A stretch of DNA of 64,000 bases from Pseudomonas mangiferae (GTDB taxonomy: Bacteria > Pseudomonadota > Gammaproteobacteria > Pseudomonadales > Pseudomonadaceae). The translations under genes were made by a program, and so were the position numbers. The stretch is from positions 1 through 64,000 of the forward strand of contig NZ_VJOY01000005.1 of the NCBI RefSeq assembly GCF_007109405.1, read 5' to 3'. The notes under the pieces are model-generated. The model saw only the letters and a list, made by a program, of their open reading frames with translations, was not told where the DNA came from and did not search any database. This document shows, in pieces, positions 1 through 10,991 of this stretch; within the stretch, counting starts at the first letter, position 1, and every line of letters starts with the position of its first letter.

Positions 1-38
1 GCTTCATCAGCCTTACAACCTGCTGAAGCGGGAGGCGA

Positions 39-66
39 ATCTTACAGCACTATGCGGCACTGTCAA
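39..66 (-). promoter_or_regulatory. Promoter P2 of an off-window rRNA operon (predicted)
   Basis: On the minus strand a consensus -35 TTGACA (61-66) is followed after 16 bases by -10 TAAGAT (39-44). The next bases are a G/C-rich discriminator, as expected for a stringently controlled rRNA promoter. It fires leftwards out of the window. In P. aeruginosa the gene order is tyrS followed by a 16S rRNA gene in the same direction, so an rrn operon just beyond base 1 is the likely target; that part is inference. Confidence 0.7.
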
Positions 67-212
67 CCCCTTCCTCCGTCGCGCTTCGATCTGGACCGAA
101 GCACCGGCAGCCTGCGCCGCCCTTCCACCGCCGCATCCTAGGATGCTTCCAACCACTCAACCCCTTGATCTACAAAGCGTTTTGCGTTGGCTACGCGCCG
201 GAAGTGGTGCGC

Positions 213-240
213 ATTATAGGGGCCACGAAACTCACGTCAA
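213..240 (-). promoter_or_regulatory. Promoter P1 of an off-window rRNA operon (predicted)
   Basis: The minus strand has -35 TTGACG (235-240), a 16-base spacer and a perfect -10 TATAAT (213-218), then a GCGCACC discriminator. Just upstream, 241-260 is A-rich on this strand (an AAAAAA run), resembling an UP element, and it overlaps the end of tyrS. It is in tandem with the promoter at 39-66, about 170 bases apart. Between the two promoters I see no gene. Confidence 0.75.
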
Positions 241-253
241 CGGTTTTTTGAAC

Positions 254-1456
254 TTATTCGGCTTTATTGAGAACGATCCGAGCGAAAGCCTTCTTGCCGG
301 CCTGGCACACGTGAGTCGCACCCAGCTTGAAAAGGAACTCGCGCCCGACCGGCTCGCCGTCGATACGCACACTACCTGCACCCAGCAGATCGCGCGCCAT
401 GGCCGCATTCTTCACAAGTCCAGCCTTATTAAGGACGGCAGAGATAGGCATGTCCTCGGAGAAAGCCAGCACTACTTCAGGCAGATCCTCCGGCAGCTCG
501 CCCTCCTTCATGCGGTTCCCCGCAGAACGATGGGCGCTGGCCGCTGCCTCTTCGCCATGGAAGCGCGCGACGATTTCCTCAGCAAGCTTGATCTTGATGT
601 CACGAGGATTGGCGCCCTGCTCCACATCAAGACGGAATGCATCAATCTCCTCCATGGAGCGGAAACTGAGGAGCTCGAAATAGCGCCACATGAGCGAGTC
701 GGGCATGGAGACCAGCTTGTTGTACATCACGCCGGGCGTTTCTTGGATGCCCACGTAGTTGCCCAAGGACTTGGACATCTTCTTCACGCCATCCAAACCT
801 TCCAGCAGCGGCATGGTGACGATGCACTGGGAAGACTGGCCGTAAGCGCGCTGTAGCTCACGCCCCATGAGAAGATTGAACTTCTGGTCCGTGCCACCGA
901 GCTCCACATCCGCCCGCAGCGCCACGGAGTCATAGCCCTGCACCAACGGATAGAGGAATTCGTGGATCGCGATGGGCTGGCTGGAGGTGTAGCGCTTGTC
1001 GAAGTCGTCGCGCTCCAGCATCCGCGCCACGGTGTACTGGGACGCCAGGCGGATGAAGTCGGCCGGCGTCAGCGTATCCATCCAGGTGGAGTTAAAGGCG
1101 ACTTCGGTACGCGCGGGATCGAGGATCTTGAACACCTGCGCCTTGTAGGTCTCGGCGTTCTCCAATACCTGATCACGCGTGAGGGGCGGTCGGGTCGCGC
1201 TCTTGCCACTCGGGTCGCCGATCATGCCGGTGAAGTCGCCGATCAGGAAGATCACCTGGTGGCCCAGCTCCTGGAACTGCCGAAGCTTATTAATAAGCAC
1301 CGTGTGGCCAAGATGGAGATCCGGCGCGGTCGGATCGAAGCCAGCCTTGATGCGCAGCGGTTGCCCGCGCTCGAGCTTGCTGACCAGCTCGGATTCGACC
1401 AGGACCTCTTCGGCACCGCGCTTGATGAGCGCGAGCTGCTCTTCGACCGACTTCAT
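254..1456 (-). CDS. tyrS: Tyrosine--tRNA ligase
   Basis: Charges tRNA-Tyr with tyrosine in the cytoplasm. The 400-residue protein has the class I signature HLGH at residues 48-51, the GxxT/IGDPSGKS nucleotide-site region, a KKMSKS loop near residue 230 and a C-terminal S4-like RNA-binding domain. An upstream in-frame ATG would add 19 residues; the start giving MKSVEEQL is preferred because family members begin there. It is the TyrZ-type enzyme of P. aeruginosa. A weak promoter (TTGTAA, 16 bases, TATGGT at 1492-1497) lies upstream. The gene ends inside the UP-like region of the rrn promoter. Confidence 0.96.
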   Translation of the reverse strand: MKSVEEQLALIKRGAEEVLVESELVSKLERGQPLRIKAGFDPTAPDLHLGHTVLINKLRQFQELGHQVIFLIGDFTGMIGDPSGKSATRPPLTRDQVLENAETYKAQVFKILDPARTEVAFNSTWMDTLTPADFIRLASQYTVARMLERDDFDKRYTSSQPIAIHEFLYPLVQGYDSVALRADVELGGTDQKFNLLMGRELQRAYGQSSQCIVTMPLLEGLDGVKKMSKSLGNYVGIQETPGVMYNKLVSMPDSLMWRYFELLSFRSMEEIDAFRLDVEQGANPRDIKIKLAEEIVARFHGEEAAASAHRSAGNRMKEGELPEDLPEVVLAFSEDMPISAVLNKAGLVKNAAMARDLLGAGSVRIDGEPVGREFLFKLGATHVCQAGKKAFARIVLNKAE

Positions 1457-1669
1457 GACGTTGCAACCATCGACAGACTGAAAAGGAACCAACCATACAA
1501 GATCGTTGACCAATTACAAGTTTTGCGCCTGCCGTTTGCTGCCAGATTGACGGTCAAACTTGCCTCACCTGGCTTTTGGTTATATTTTACCCAGTTATGT
1601 CATCTTCATTTTCACGTTCACAGTCATCTTCTTCTTCACTTTTTCTCAGTCACTTTCTCAGCCAAATCC

Positions 1670-4205
<2,536 letters not shown>

Positions 4206-4211
4206 AACGAA

Positions 4212-4234
4212 AACGCCGTGCGGAGCACGGCGTT
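4212..4234 (-). terminator. Intrinsic terminator of erpA
   Basis: A perfect 10-base-pair stem (4212-4221 with 4225-4234) and a 3-base loop lie between the convergent anmK and erpA. Read on the minus strand the stem is followed by TTTCGTTT, so it best serves erpA; there is no T-run in the other direction. Confidence 0.75.
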
Positions 4235-4255
4235 CGCGGACAGCGGTAAACGGAT

Positions 4256-4606
4256 TCAGATCGAGAAGGATTGCCCGCAGCCACAGGTGGTGGCGGCATT
4301 GGGGTTCTTGATCACGAAGCGCGACCCTTCCAAGCCTTCCTGATAGTCCACCTCGGAACCTGCCAGGTACTGGAAGCTCATGGGGTCGACTACCAGGCTC
4401 GCGCCGGCGCATTCGACGATGGTGTCGTCGTCAGCCACGTCCTCGTCGAACGTGAAGCCGTACTGGAAGCCGGAGCAACCACCCCCGGTGACGAACACCC
4501 GCAGCTTCAGACGCGGGTTGCCTTCTTCATCGATCAGGTTCTTCACCTTGCTCGCCGCGCCCTGGGTGAAGACCAAGGGGGTGGGAACGAAGGACTCGAC
4601 GCTCAT
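4256..4606 (-). CDS. erpA: Iron-sulfur cluster insertion protein ErpA
   Basis: A-type carrier that delivers Fe-S clusters to apoproteins, including isoprenoid synthesis enzymes in E. coli. The 116-residue protein has the three conserved cysteines of the HesB/IscA family: C44 in GGGCSG, and C108 and C110 in the C-terminal CGCG. The frame is open further upstream, but the start [10 protein letters not shown] at 4606 matches family length and sits behind a GAGAGTTTCAAG leader. It lies 81 bases downstream of the bactofilin gene on the same strand. Confidence 0.95.
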   Translation of the reverse strand: MSVESFVPTPLVFTQGAASKVKNLIDEEGNPRLKLRVFVTGGGCSGFQYGFTFDEDVADDDTIVECAGASLVVDPMSFQYLAGSEVDYQEGLEGSRFVIKNPNAATTCGCGQSFSI

Positions 4607-4687
4607 CTTGAAACTCTCCCGGCGTGATGCCGCCATAACCTGCAGAAAGACGCGGGCATTATCCGCTTGTCCTAGAAAATTGGTCAA

Positions 4688-5107
4688 CTATTGAACGGTC
4701 TCTACGCTCGCCGGCAGCTCCAGCGGACGCGGGGCTTCCTTGACGGGGCACAACCGGCCCTCGATCTGCGCGCCCATGGCCATCTCCATCAACCCGTAGT
4801 GCAGGTTGCCGCGCACCCGGGCGCGGGCGCCCAGCTCGAGGTGCTCGCTGGCGAACACGTCGCCGATCACCTCGCCGTCGAGAATCACGTGGGGCGCGCG
4901 GATCTCGCCTTCAACCTGTCCCTCGATGCTGACCCGCACCAGCCCGTCCGCGGCGATCAGGTTTCCCTGCAGACGGCCATCCACCTGTACCGCGCCCTGG
5001 AAGCGCAATTCGCCCACCAGTTCCGCGCCGGCGGCGATCACGCTGGTCTTGCCGCTGAAGCGCTGCAGGTCCGCCTTGGGTTTGCCTTTCTTCCACATAT
5101 CGCTCAT
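4688..5107 (-). CDS. Bactofilin (polymer-forming cytoskeletal protein)
   Basis: Small self-polymerising cytoskeletal protein of the DUF583/bactofilin family. The 139 residues contain a central right-handed beta-helix-like repeat (VDGRLQGNL, VEGEIRA, VIGDVFA, VRGNLHYG) between short unstructured ends. Its start ATG overlaps the TGA of the upstream gene, so translation is probably coupled. Bactofilins scaffold cell-shape or wall enzymes in several bacteria; the specific role here is unknown. Confidence 0.9.
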   Translation of the reverse strand: MSDMWKKGKPKADLQRFSGKTSVIAAGAELVGELRFQGAVQVDGRLQGNLIAADGLVRVSIEGQVEGEIRAPHVILDGEVIGDVFASEHLELGARARVRGNLHYGLMEMAMGAQIEGRLCPVKEAPRPLELPASVETVQ

Positions 5108-5832
5108 TCCCCCTCCTTCCATTCGAATAGACGCTCCTGCGTTCCGCCCTTGCCCTCGACGTCGGCGCGGACCTTGACCTGGCGCGGCTCGAAGCCCGCC
5201 GGCAGGGTCAGCTCGGCGTAGCGGCCGGCCTCGGGAATCGCCTGAAAATGCTTGAAGCCGAACGGGATGGCCTTCTCCGCCAGGTCGGGCAGGCCCTGAC
5301 TCAGGGGAGCCAGGTCCAGCTCGGTGTCCTTGCCGGCCTGCCGCCCGATCAGGGTGAGGCGCAGGCGGCCGGCCAGCGGCTTCTCGTCCGACCCCACCCG
5401 CCCCAGCATGACGCGGTAGCGGAAGCGCGCCGGCGTCTCGCCGGCATGCAGTTCGAAGGCGCCGATGCGCAGCCCTTCGCGGCGACTGTCCGGCGCCAGC
5501 ACCCCCTGGTAGAAGGCCAGATCCTGCTGCAGCCGGAAGATCCGTTCCTCCAGGTCCTTGATGGTCTGCCGGTTCTGCTCGCCCGCCTGCCGGGCCAATT
5601 GCTCGCCGCTCTCCACCACGGCGAAGCGCTGGCGCAAGCGCTCCACCGTCCGCGCCTGCTCGATGGTCTGCCGCTCCAGCTGTTCGCGCTGCGCCTGCAA
5701 CGTGCCGGCCTCGTGCAACTGCCAGCGCTGCCCGGCATAGAACGCCAGGGGCGGGCCGGCCAGCGCCACGACCAGCATCAGGCGCCGCAGGCGCTCGCGA
5801 CGCGGGTCGTTGACGCGGACCTCCCACCGCAT
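5104..5832 (-). CDS. DUF6776 family membrane protein
   Basis: Function unknown. The 242-residue protein has one N-terminal membrane helix (about residues 18-32, LMLVVALAGPPLAFYAG). A long coiled coil rich in Gln, Glu and Arg follows (about 40-110), then a C-terminal beta-rich domain. That layout suggests a single-pass inner-membrane protein with a periplasmic part. It is sandwiched between argC and the bactofilin gene with one-base and four-base overlaps, so it is probably translated from the same mRNA as the bactofilin and may anchor it; that partnership is inference. Confidence 0.8.
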   Translation of the reverse strand: MRWEVRVNDPRRERLRRLMLVVALAGPPLAFYAGQRWQLHEAGTLQAQREQLERQTIEQARTVERLRQRFAVVESGEQLARQAGEQNRQTIKDLEERIFRLQQDLAFYQGVLAPDSRREGLRIGAFELHAGETPARFRYRVMLGRVGSDEKPLAGRLRLTLIGRQAGKDTELDLAPLSQGLPDLAEKAIPFGFKHFQAIPEAGRYAELTLPAGFEPRQVKVRADVEGKGGTQERLFEWKEGE

Positions 5833-6866
5833 CAGGGCATCAGCGCGGCGTGGGACAGGCCATCACGCTCATCGAACCCGAAGAGGATGTTCATGTTCTG
5901 GATCGCCTGGCCGGACGCCCCTTTCACCAGGTTGTCGATCACCGAGAGCACCACCACCAGGTCGCCTCCCTGGGGCCGGTGTACGGCGATGCGGCAGACG
6001 TTGCCCCCCCGCACGCTGCGGGTCTCCGGATGGCTGCCGGCCGGCATCACGTCGACGAAGGGCTCGTCGGCGTAGCGCTTCTCGTAGAGCGCCTGCAGGT
6101 CGACAGCGGTATCCGCCACGGTGGCGTAGAGGGTGGCATGGATGCCGCGGATCATCGGCGTGAGGTGGGGGACGAAGGTCAGCCCTACCGGTCCGCCGGC
6201 CGCGCGACGCAGGCCCTGGGCGATCTCCGGCAGGTGCCGGTGCCCTTTCACCGCGTAAGCCATCAGGCTCTCGCTGGTCTCGCAGAGCAGCGAGCCGACC
6301 TTGGCGCCGCGACCGGCGCCGCTGACCCCGGACTTGCAGTCGGCGATCAGCCGGGACGGGTCGGCCAGGCCGGCCTCCAGCAGCGGCAGGAAGCCCAGCT
6401 GGGTGGCGGTGGGGTAGCAACCCGGAACGGCAATCAGGCGGGCTTGGCGGATGGCCTCGCGGTTCACCTCCGGCAGGCCGTAGACGGCTTCCGGCAGCAA
6501 TGCCGGCGCACCGTGGGGCTGGCCGTACCAGCGCGCCCACTCCTCGGCGTCCTGCAGGCGGAAGTCGGCGGACAGGTCGATGAGGCGGGTACCGGTTTCC
6601 AGCAGCTCGCCGGCCAGGGCATGGGCGACGCCGTGGGGCGTGGCGAAGAACACCACGTCGCAGGCGCCGAGGGTGGCGCTGTCCGGCACGCTGAAGGCCA
6701 GTCCGTCGTAGTGGCCGCGCAGGTTCGGGTAGAGGTCGGCAACGCGGACGCCCGCCTCGGAGCGGGAGGTGATCACCGCCACCTCGGCGTGGGGGTGCTG
6801 GGCCAGCAGGCGCAGCAATTCGACACCGGTGTAGCCCGTGCCGCCGACGATACCGACCTTGATCAT
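5832..6866 (-). CDS. argC: N-acetyl-gamma-glutamyl-phosphate reductase
   Basis: Third step of arginine biosynthesis: NADPH-dependent reduction of N-acetylglutamyl-5-phosphate. The 344-residue protein starts with the nucleotide-binding motif [10 protein letters not shown] and carries the active-site cysteine in [10 protein letters not shown] near residue 150. The frame is open upstream, but MIKVGIVGG at 6866 is the family start. Its stop codon overlaps the next gene's start by one base (TGATG), making an argC-DUF6776-bactofilin transcript likely. hemJ is divergent. Confidence 0.96.
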   Translation of the reverse strand: MIKVGIVGGTGYTGVELLRLLAQHPHAEVAVITSRSEAGVRVADLYPNLRGHYDGLAFSVPDSATLGACDVVFFATPHGVAHALAGELLETGTRLIDLSADFRLQDAEEWARWYGQPHGAPALLPEAVYGLPEVNREAIRQARLIAVPGCYPTATQLGFLPLLEAGLADPSRLIADCKSGVSGAGRGAKVGSLLCETSESLMAYAVKGHRHLPEIAQGLRRAAGGPVGLTFVPHLTPMIRGIHATLYATVADTAVDLQALYEKRYADEPFVDVMPAGSHPETRSVRGGNVCRIAVHRPQGGDLVVVLSVIDNLVKGASGQAIQNMNILFGFDERDGLSHAALMP

Positions 6867-6999
6867 CACTTGCCCCTCGAACGAACCGACTGGAAAGGCG
6901 CGATGATAAAGCCGCATCGCCCCCCGGCCAACCGCCGCGGATGACGGCACTCCCCCGCGGCACTACTATCGGCGCACCGTGATGAGGAGATGACCCCCG

Positions 7000-7425
7000 A
7001 TGCTCTACCTATGGATCAAGGCCCTGCACATCGTTGCCGTGGTCTGCTGGTTCGCCGGCCTGTTCTACCTGCCGCGCCTGTTCGTCTACCACGCCGCCAG
7101 CGAAGACCGCCCCAGCCAGGAACGCTTCTGCCTCATGGAGCGCAAGCTCTACCGCGGCATCATGCTGCCGTCGATGATCGTCACCCTGGTCTTCGGCATC
7201 TGGATGATCCTGCTCAACGGCGACCTCATGCGCCAGGGCTGGCTGCACGCCAAGCTGGTGCTGGTGGTCCTGCTGATCGGCTACCACCACGCCTGCGGCG
7301 CCATGCTCAAGCGCTTCGCCCGCGGCGAGAACCGCCGCAGCCACGTGTTCTACCGCTGGTTCAACGAAGTGCCGGTGCTGATCCTGGTCGCCATCGCGAT
7401 CCTGGCCGTCGTCAAACCCTTCTGA
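7000..7425 (+). CDS. hemJ: Protoporphyrinogen oxidase HemJ
   Basis: Membrane enzyme that oxidises protoporphyrinogen IX to protoporphyrin IX in heme synthesis. The 141-residue protein has four membrane helices and the conserved KALHIVAVVCWFAGLFYLPR start, with the essential histidine at residue 10 and the later KL motif in HAKLVLV. A strong ribosome site (GAGGAGA) precedes the ATG. It is followed 19 bases later by the nitronate monooxygenase gene on the same strand. Confidence 0.94.
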   Translation: MLYLWIKALHIVAVVCWFAGLFYLPRLFVYHAASEDRPSQERFCLMERKLYRGIMLPSMIVTLVFGIWMILLNGDLMRQGWLHAKLVLVVLLIGYHHACGAMLKRFARGENRRSHVFYRWFNEVPVLILVAIAILAVVKPF

Positions 7426-7444
7426 CCCTTCCGAGGAACCACCC

Positions 7445-8389
7445 ATGTCCCTGCCCGCCCTGCTCGAAAACCGCCTGCGCCTGCCGCTGGTGGCCGCCCC
7501 GATGTTCCTGGTCTCCGGTCCCGAGCTGGTGCTCGCCTGCTGCAACCAGGGCGTGGTGGGCAGCTTCCCGGCCCTGAACCAGCGCGACAGCGCCGGCTTC
7601 CGCGGCTGGCTGGAGCAGATCGGCGCCGGCCTGCAGGCGGATGCCGCGCCCTACGCAGTGAACCTGATCGTGCACCCCAGCAACCCGCGCCTGCAGGCCG
7701 ACCTGGCGATCTGCGCGGAGCAGCGGGTGCCCATCGTCATCACCAGCCTCGGCGCGGTGAAGGAAGTGGTGGATGCGGTGCACGGCTACGGCGGTCTGGT
7801 GTTCCACGACGTGACCACCCGCCGCCACGCGGAGAAGGCCGCCGAGGCCGGGGTCGACGGGCTGATCGCCGTGGGCGCCGGGGCCGGTGGCCATGCCGGC
7901 ACCTGGAGCCCCTTCGCCCTGGTCGCGGAGATTCGCCAGTTCTTCGACAAGACCCTGCTGCTGGCCGGCTGCCTCAACCACGGCCACGAGATTCTCGCCG
8001 CCCGGGTGCTGGGCGCGGACCTGGCCTACATGGGCACCCGCTTCATCGGCACCCGTGAGAGCCAAGCCAGCGACGCCTACAAGCAGATGCTGACGGACGC
8101 CCGCGCCGCGGACATCGTCCACACCCCCGCCGTATCCGGCGTACCGGCGAGCTTCATGCGGCAGAGCCTGGAGCAGGCCGGCTACGACCTCGCCGCGCTG
8201 CGGGAAGCCTCCGCGGGCGGCCAGGGCCAGAAGCTCAAGCCGATCAACGACGAGGCCAAGGCCTGGAAGACCGTGTGGTCGGCGGGCCAGGGTGTCGGCG
8301 AGATACACGACCTGCCGCCGGTGGCGGAGCTGATCGCCCGCCTGGATGCCGAATACCGCCAGGCGCTGGCCGGCATCGCCCGGGGATGA
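7445..8389 (+). CDS. Nitronate monooxygenase family protein
   Basis: FMN-dependent TIM-barrel enzyme related to 2-nitropropane dioxygenase, which detoxifies propionate 3-nitronate and other nitronates. In the 314 residues I see the N-terminal PLVAAPMFLVSGPEL segment, the GAGAGGHAG flavin-phosphate motif near residue 145 and a second phosphate-binding GADLAYMGTRF near 200. Good RBS (CGAGGAACC) before ATG 7445. The stop overlaps the start of the next gene (ATGA), so the two are translationally coupled. Substrate in vivo is not known. Confidence 0.88.
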   Translation: MSLPALLENRLRLPLVAAPMFLVSGPELVLACCNQGVVGSFPALNQRDSAGFRGWLEQIGAGLQADAAPYAVNLIVHPSNPRLQADLAICAEQRVPIVITSLGAVKEVVDAVHGYGGLVFHDVTTRRHAEKAAEAGVDGLIAVGAGAGGHAGTWSPFALVAEIRQFFDKTLLLAGCLNHGHEILAARVLGADLAYMGTRFIGTRESQASDAYKQMLTDARAADIVHTPAVSGVPASFMRQSLEQAGYDLAALREASAGGQGQKLKPINDEAKAWKTVWSAGQGVGEIHDLPPVAELIARLDAEYRQALAGIARG

Positions 8390-9654
8390 AACGTCGCCAC
8401 CTGCTGGGCGTTGGCGCCGCCGCGGGCCTGCTGGGCCTGTGGGGGCTGCGCCCGGCCGACCGTGGCAGCCCCTACAACGACTACTTCGCCGCGCTGAACC
8501 GCCTGCTGCGCCAGGAGGGCGGCGGCGTCGCCCAACTGGTGATCGACCTGGACCGCCTGGACGCCAACGCCGACCTGCTGCGCCGGCGCCTGGAAGGGCG
8601 CCTGTCCCTACGCCTGGTGACCAAGTCCCTGGCCTCCCTCGGCCTACTGGACTACCTCGGCCGCCGGCTGGGGCTGCAACGCTTCATGGTGTTCCAGGCC
8701 GCGCACCTACCGGCCCTGGCCCGGGCCTTCCCCGCCGGCGACCTGCTGCTGGGCAAGCCCCTGCCGGTGGCCGCCGCCCTGGGTTTCTACCAGCAGTGGC
8801 CGGCGGACCTGCCGTTCGAACCGGCCACCCAGCTGACCTGGCTGGTAGACAGCGTCGAGCGCCTGCGCCAATACGCCGACCTGGCACGGGCCTTGGGCCG
8901 CCGCCTGCAGGTCGCCCTGGAAATCGACGTTGGCCTGGGGCGCGGCGGCTTCGCCAGCCCGGAGACCCTGGGCGCGGCCCTGCAGGCCTGGCGTCAGGAC
9001 GCGCCGCCGCTGCGCCTGCGTGGTCTGATGGGCTACGACGCCCAGGTGAGCGAGGCGCCCGTGTGGGTCGGCCAGGCCGACGCCCATGCCGCCAGCACGG
9101 CACGCTACCGCGCCTTCGCCGACGTGCTCAGCCTGTTTGCCGACCTGCGCCCGCCGCAGCCTCTGTTCAATGGGGGCGGCAGCCTGACCTACCCGCTGCA
9201 CGCCGCCGGCGGCAGCCCCCTCAACGAAGTGGCGGTGGGCTCCGCCCTGCTCAAGCCACGGGCTTTCGACAGCGAAGCGCTGGCCGCCCACCAGCCGGCG
9301 CTGTGGATCGCCAGCCCGGTGCTGACGCTGCGCGACGGCCACGAACCGTTCCTGGAATCCCTGCAACCCGTCTGGCAGGCCTGGGACCCCAACCGCCAGC
9401 GCGCCCTCTACCTGGACGGCGGACGCTGGGACGCCGAGCCGGTCGCACCCGCCGGGCTCCAGCGGGACGCCCTGCCCACCCGCAGCATCGACCGGGAACG
9501 CCTGCTGGGTTCCGCGACCACTGCCCTGGAGGTGGAGGACTGGGTGTTCCTGCGCCCGGAACGTTCCGAAGGCTCCCTGGGCGAAGTGGGCGAGCTGCGC
9601 CTGCTGCGCAGGGGCCGCCTGGTAGGACGCTGGCAGCCACTGGGCAACGCCTGA
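8386..9654 (+). CDS. Alanine racemase/D-threonine aldolase-like PLP enzyme with Tat-like leader
   Basis: Fold-type III PLP enzyme of the DSD1/D-threonine aldolase family. The 422-residue protein has the alanine-racemase N-terminal barrel, with the probable PLP lysine in VTKSLAS near residue 82, and a C-terminal beta domain carrying a typical cofactor-domain GGRWDAE segment near 345. The start MKRRHLLGVGAAAGLLG looks like a twin-arginine export leader (RR followed by LL and a hydrophobic run), unusual for this family. ATG 8386 overlaps the stop of the nitronate monooxygenase gene. Substrate and location are unproven; it could be a periplasmic D-amino acid aldolase or dehydratase. Confidence 0.8.
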   Translation: MKRRHLLGVGAAAGLLGLWGLRPADRGSPYNDYFAALNRLLRQEGGGVAQLVIDLDRLDANADLLRRRLEGRLSLRLVTKSLASLGLLDYLGRRLGLQRFMVFQAAHLPALARAFPAGDLLLGKPLPVAAALGFYQQWPADLPFEPATQLTWLVDSVERLRQYADLARALGRRLQVALEIDVGLGRGGFASPETLGAALQAWRQDAPPLRLRGLMGYDAQVSEAPVWVGQADAHAASTARYRAFADVLSLFADLRPPQPLFNGGGSLTYPLHAAGGSPLNEVAVGSALLKPRAFDSEALAAHQPALWIASPVLTLRDGHEPFLESLQPVWQAWDPNRQRALYLDGGRWDAEPVAPAGLQRDALPTRSIDRERLLGSATTALEVEDWVFLRPERSEGSLGEVGELRLLRRGRLVGRWQPLGNA

Positions 9655-9970
9655 CCGGACGTCCCGCTCCGGATCGACTCCCCTGAGTCGGAGGCAGGGA
9701 GGCCGGTCCCCCCATGTGAGGGTGTGCAGGCCCTCGGCGGCGAAGTCTCCCTCTGCAAGGCAGCATCTGCCCTGCCCACGGTCCTCGCCGTCGATCACGA
9801 TTCGGCCGCAAGCGCCCCGCCGACCGCCCGCGACACCGCGTCAGCGTTCGTCCGCGTCCGGTTGCCCGGTTTGTGCAATGGGTCCGCTGGCGGCGCTTGT
9901 GTCGTCCGGGCCGCCTCATTACTCTGCGTCACTCCGCCACCCTCACTGCTCCGCAGCCAAGGAAGCTCGC
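9655..9970. other. Intergenic region upstream of the DUF805 gene
   Basis: 316 bases without a convincing gene. It holds a small hairpin just after the PLP-enzyme stop (9675-9680 pairing with 9685-9690). It also holds a candidate promoter for the next gene: -35 TTGTGT at 9897-9902, 17 bases, -10 TACTCT at 9920-9925. Open frames here on both strands look like GC-driven shadows. No RNA gene was recognised. Confidence 0.5.
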
Positions 9971-10948
9971 ATGACCGACGCCCGCTACAAGATCGTCTTC
10001 GACGGCGAATTGATGCCCGGAGCCGCCCCCGATGCCGTCAAGGACAATCTGGCCCGGCTGTTCAAGAGCGATCGCGCGCGGATCGACGGCCTCTTCGGCC
10101 GGCGCGGCGTGGCCCTCAAGCGCGACCTGGGCAGCGACGAGGCGGACAAGTACCTCGAGGCCCTGCAACAGGCCGGCGCCAAGGTGCGCAAGGAAGCCGA
10201 CCTGGCGGCGGCGCTGACCCTGGTGGCCGCCGAGGACGAGCCGAGCGTCGAGCCCTCGACCACCATGACCTGCCCCAAGTGCGGCCACCTGCAGCCCAAG
10301 TCCGCACAGTGCGATGCCTGCGGCATCGTCATCGAGAAGTACCTGGCGCGCCAGGCGCAACTGGCCGAGGCGCCCACCGCCCCCGTGGTCCAGGCCGCCT
10401 CCCCCTATGCGCCGCCCCAGGCGCAGGTGGGCGACGTGCTGCCGGATCATGGTGAGCTGAAGGTGTTCAGCGTGGAGGGCCGCATCGGCCGCCTGCGCTA
10501 CCTGGCCTGGTACGTGACCCTGGCGCTGCTGACGATGCCGATCGCCTTCGTGCTGGCGTTCTCGGCCGCGCTGTCGCCCACCTTCGCCATGGTCCTGGGG
10601 GTGGTGGGCCTGGTGGCCTTCGTGGCCGTCAGCATCTGCATCGGCGCCCAGCGCCTGCACGACATCGGCTGGACGGGCTGGCTGCAACTGTTGCTGCTGG
10701 TGCCGATCGTCGGGGCTGTGTTCGGCCTGCTGATGATGATCATCCCGGGCAACGCCGACGCCAACCGCTACGGCCCGCCGCCGCCGCCCAACAGCCGCAG
10801 CGTGGTGGTCCTGGCCTGTGCCTGCATCCTGATGCCGATGCTGGTAGGCATCCTGGCGGCCATCGCCATCCCCGCCTACCAGACCTATGTCACCCGCGCC
10901 CACCAGACGGTGACGCCCGCCGCACCGGTCTCCCCCGCCCAGCCCTGA
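9971..10948 (+). CDS. DUF805 membrane protein with zinc ribbon and pilin-like tail
   Basis: Function unknown. The 325-residue protein reads as a mosaic. An N-terminal 85-residue domain resembles small ligand-domain folds. A CxxC...CxxC zinc ribbon follows (CPKCGH...CDACG, about 98-117), then a Pro/Ala linker and a DUF805-type membrane domain with at least three helices (about 175-270). The C-terminal helix reads LVGILAAIAIPAYQ, strikingly like the start of type IV pilins, followed by a short Pro/Thr tail. RBS AAGGAAG precedes the ATG. The combination suggests a sensor or envelope protein, but nothing in the context fixes its role. Confidence 0.8.
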   Translation: MTDARYKIVFDGELMPGAAPDAVKDNLARLFKSDRARIDGLFGRRGVALKRDLGSDEADKYLEALQQAGAKVRKEADLAAALTLVAAEDEPSVEPSTTMTCPKCGHLQPKSAQCDACGIVIEKYLARQAQLAEAPTAPVVQAASPYAPPQAQVGDVLPDHGELKVFSVEGRIGRLRYLAWYVTLALLTMPIAFVLAFSAALSPTFAMVLGVVGLVAFVAVSICIGAQRLHDIGWTGWLQLLLLVPIVGAVFGLLMMIIPGNADANRYGPPPPPNSRSVVVLACACILMPMLVGILAAIAIPAYQTYVTRAHQTVTPAAPVSPAQP

Positions 10949-10991
10949 GTGGTTGCGGCGCCGCGCGAGCGGCGCCGCCCGGAGAGCCGCC

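Noticed and set aside
962-1669. Long N-terminal extension of the M23 peptidase frame
   Set aside because: This part is antisense to tyrS and lacks any domain; the membrane anchor and ATG at 1670 mark the true start.
9655-9798. Possible short minus-strand protein or riboswitch upstream of the DUF805 gene
   Set aside because: The peptide has no ribosome site or terminator and the RNA folds match no class I could recall; it looks like GC-driven open frame.
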